From positions 1-16,434 of the forward strand of contig JALRLN010000018.1 in NCBI GenBank assembly GCA_023254445.1: DNA of 16,434 nt, read 5' to 3'. Below are positions 15,601-16,434 of the stretch, in pieces. Below the pieces are notes generated by a model. The model was not told where the DNA came from. It did no database searches and saw nothing but the letters and a program-made list of their open reading frames with translations. Each line of letters starts with the position of its first letter. Positions within the stretch are counted from its first letter, which is position 1. A program made the position numbers and the translations under genes. The stretch comes from Candidatus Poseidoniaceae archaeon (GTDB taxonomy: Archaea; Thermoplasmatota; Poseidoniia; Poseidoniales; Poseidoniaceae).

Positions 15601-16326
15601 GCCAACGACGAAGCGCAAGACCTCGATGCTGCACGCTCCACGCGGTACATGACCCTCGAGGGCAGCGTTCGCTTGGAAGCGCTCGACGTGGCTCCCGATC
15701 CCTCGACCTACTACCTTGTGCTTGAACAACAGGACGTCTCGAACATCGACGGAAACATCACGATCACCTGGACCGAAATCGACAACGTGAGCGGTCCAAT
15801 TGGTGGCGATTTCTCGTGGCCCGTTGACCTTGGGCTTGGCGCCGCAGGCGACGAGGTGCTGCGCGTCCGCATGGGCGGTTACGATGGCGGTGATACGCTG
15901 TGCCCACCCTCCACGCTCCGACCCGACGTCGACTGTGCGGTTCCCTTCAACGTCTCCATCGACACCTACGAGCCGAACCTCATGTCCATGTCCGTTTTCC
16001 TTGGTGGAGGTGACCTCCCTGAGAACTGGCGGCGTGTCTACGACGACACGTGGGTTGTTCCTTCGGCCAACCAACAAGTGCGCTTTGTTGCGCAAGACTT
16101 GCCTTCGACACGACCGACGAGATCGTCGGGCACGGCAACCCGCTCGAGGGTGGAGCCGAGCACGAACTCTCCGGGGTGGAGCATGAACGCCTCGGAGCCG
16201 TCCTCAGGCATCTCCACCAACTCGGTGAGACCGGTCTGGTCGGCTTTCACGTCGATCACGGCGGAGGTGTGGTTACGGAACACCCGGAAGAGGTGGGAGA
16301 TCCGGGCGTCGATCGAGGAGGGCTGA
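12652..16326 (+). CDS. Very large secreted beta-rich protein, 3' end not authentic
   Basis: The frame encodes 1224 aa. A signal peptide is clear: basic start MNVERSGRRR, a hydrophobic core ALLMLTMLLLTPLAGA (residues 11-26) and likely cleavage before INVTQF. Residues about 195-365 form a MAM/jelly-roll-like region, ending in GWYVDNVRLG, a typical lectin-like signature. The rest is acidic, Gly/Ser/Thr/Asp-rich beta sandwich-like sequence with many potential N-glycosylation sites (NVT, NFT, NLT, NMT, NAS, NIT, NVS). It is probably an exported surface or S-layer-like protein, or one that binds substrate; no catalytic motif was found. ATG 12652 gives the signal peptide directly; the frame stays open 25 codons further upstream, into the ThiI gene. 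After about residue 1148 (near 16096) the frame becomes antisense to dCTP deaminase, so the last 76 residues and the stop are not real. A C-terminal membrane or sorting anchor, expected for such proteins, is missing. Confidence 0.78.
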   Translation: MNVERSGRRRALLMLTMLLLTPLAGAINVTQFENGDDEAVADVRDPATWMNDEDAQVSLPAGQTVTGASMTIGTAMAEHDAFVRIDTDTLPKTWSPDANGQLTAFSAKNDFQFEQGSSATPVSLTSNGFLSDFEGTTKNFTDGTQPMMSQWAWEHRSIPASAGVLPTGCASGEMCWGTNPYDDDNRDDNNGNDFESMMLSPPIFIDPAMGGTTLSFSSFHALHWLESGTGGVQKYYRDCAYLQIRDRNDEFFPPDTGGSNAFTYIDIDQANTSNLGFGNGYYTKGSSQGQVQYGCGGVANGDAALAGTSVNANNPSGWAEIAVDLSDYVGRYVQLRFVVEHNTAGGSGSSPVNQTFPGWYVDNVRLGQLLPQSGWMKVRGFLPNVNGGPYHPNGYGILNIESETTASGTLTVDVMNTMTGNLVHDIDGNPMEGLQGDIIELWGIDADEHRSLDFVFNWNSGPNRLSTAVLHGFNIGTRIGTGFNQTDAANPLVYDGIWHAQGGPIQYSPSLVDTTFSPAVERPKFSYPITAIRPVVNRECSETPTVFITSPGGADQVNLTVDAWTELDAPMFGFSSIVGFQFDPLNGFTNCDVSEIWFDLRFGHHASGVLVDIAGDGDIDWGFDQPAFSALGRQTMFYGSFVNGMHTGSEVNTLTLNLNARAVGGTFVLPRGATVLAADIVMDQIGIVSTTDQGEGFDLELHSGTQSVSLGSIPNMTTYFQEESGSIGLADAINDLMDNPLVTYAFADAYGNEWVSFRFELESTNASTGSTLVMRNLDIVYDWERSFDEADGFDRELNQGVALAGGSGSVDVAFAVHTNDGGAVRFADLVVSTAPGYDSTLTVSGSPIGLYPSGDIYEVVSTHSVDSSTGTSLAEAGLLFESASGTVELAWSEVGGFEKRADPGAYLTLETSTVTDTTSPAGKEITWRFRVNPAWEDAPTVRMYAFSVGANGVDGLPAAVLFAPGNGNAIENDAGITSLAVLNANDEAQDLDAARSTRYMTLEGSVRLEALDVAPDPSTYYLVLEQQDVSNIDGNITITWTEIDNVSGPIGGDFSWPVDLGLGAAGDEVLRVRMGGYDGGDTLCPPSTLRPDVDCAVPFNVSIDTYEPNLMSMSVFLGGGDLPENWRRVYDDTWVVPSANQQVRFVAQDLPSTRPTRSSGTATRSRVEPSTNSPGWSMNASEPSSGISTNSVRPVWSAFTSITAEVWLRNTRKRWEIRASIEEG

Positions 16327-16415
16327 ACCAGTCGCTCGTCGTAGGGGTCGATCACGATGCGACCGGCGGCGATTTCCTCGCGAATCGTGCGGTCCGACAG
16401 GATCACGCGGGTCAC
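16038..16415 (-). CDS. dcd: dCTP deaminase, 3' truncated at a breakpoint
   Basis: It deaminates dCTP to dUTP (or, in bifunctional forms, on to dUMP) for thymidylate synthesis. The match is strong over the first 107 residues: ILSDRTIREEI (5-15), VIDPYDERLVQPSSIDARI (21-39), FMLHPGEFVLGSTLE (77-91), PDDLVGRVEGKS (96-107). There the family goes on with S/L-G-R and the catalytic Arg and Glu, but here it turns into CATKRTCWLAEG and stops after 18 unrelated residues, which are antisense to the secreted protein. About 70-80 residues with catalytic groups are missing, so this copy cannot be active as written. Starts: GTG 16415, or GTG 16406, which gives the usual (M)ILSDR beginning. A stop lies just upstream of 16415. 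Confidence 0.85.
   Translation of the reverse strand: MTRVILSDRTIREEIAAGRIVIDPYDERLVQPSSIDARISHLFRVFRNHTSAVIDVKADQTGLTELVEMPEDGSEAFMLHPGEFVLGSTLERVAVPDDLVGRVEGKSCATKRTCWLAEGTTHVSS
16092..16102. other. Breakpoint with short inverted repeat (GCAAG-A-CTTGC)
   Basis: The plus-strand secreted-protein homology ends and the minus-strand dCTP deaminase homology begins within these 11 bases, which form a 5-bp inverted repeat around one base. Small inverted repeats at such a switch of strand are known from template-switch chimeras in amplified or assembled DNA, and from real inversions. The exact crossover cannot be fixed to a base. Confidence 0.5.
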
Positions 16416-16434
16416 CCTAGTGCCGCTCGGCCCG

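Noticed and set aside
14173..16095. 640-codon minus-strand frame opposite the secreted protein
   Set aside because: Arg/His/Val/Gly-rich composition typical of antisense frames in GC-rich DNA; the sense strand has a signal peptide and domain signatures.
16097..16326. C-terminal 76 residues of the secreted protein as a real domain
   Set aside because: They are the antisense translation of the dCTP deaminase gene, starting exactly at the breakpoint.

Overview
The window is dense, GC-rich DNA (AT-rich only in short gene-start regions) that reads as a euryarchaeon, most likely a planktonic Marine Group II type (Poseidoniales). This assignment is an inference. It rests on an archaeal/DhnA-type class I aldolase, a geranylgeranyl-reductase-like flavoprotein, an EF-1A/SelB-like factor, TATA-like AT patches about 25-33 nt before start codons with few Shine-Dalgarno sites, and a very large secreted beta-rich protein. 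Genes are tightly packed and the longest gap between genes is about 255 bases (1294-1548). No tRNA, rRNA, CRISPR array, insertion sequence or origin was seen.

Layout. 1-1293 (-): a partial winged-helix regulator that runs off the left edge. 1549-1872 (+): a small winged-helix protein. 1990-2922 (-): class I fructose-bisphosphate aldolase, divergent from a five-zinc-knuckle protein (3019-3474, +). 5728-3559 (-): a two-gene unit, FAD-dependent reductase then enoyl-CoA hydratase. 5781-8592 (+): a four-gene unit, moaE, moaC, class II fructose-1,6-bisphosphatase and a PfkB sugar kinase. 11840-8593 (-): a three-gene unit, acyl-CoA thioesterase, an EF-Tu/SelB-like protein without a GTPase P-loop, and a two-TM membrane protein with a long Pro-rich tail. 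11918-12580 (+): a ThiI-type PP-loop enzyme without THUMP. 12652-16326 (+): a giant secreted protein. 16415-16038 (-): a dCTP deaminase fragment.

How the genes fit together. Aldolase and fructose-1,6-bisphosphatase are consecutive gluconeogenic steps, though they sit in different transcription units. moaE and moaC are two steps of molybdopterin synthesis. The hydratase and thioesterase act on acyl-CoAs and the flavoprotein may act on isoprenoid lipids.

The most notable points are: (1) an abrupt breakpoint near 16092-16102 where the secreted-protein frame turns into antisense dCTP deaminase and both genes break, with a short inverted repeat at the joint, suggesting an inverted chimera or rearrangement; (2) a stand-alone protein made of five CCHC zinc knuckles, a motif far commoner in eukaryotes and retroelements; (3) a pseudo-GTPase translation-factor-like protein; (4) the THUMP-less ThiI. 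No convincing new multi-gene defence or mobile system was found.
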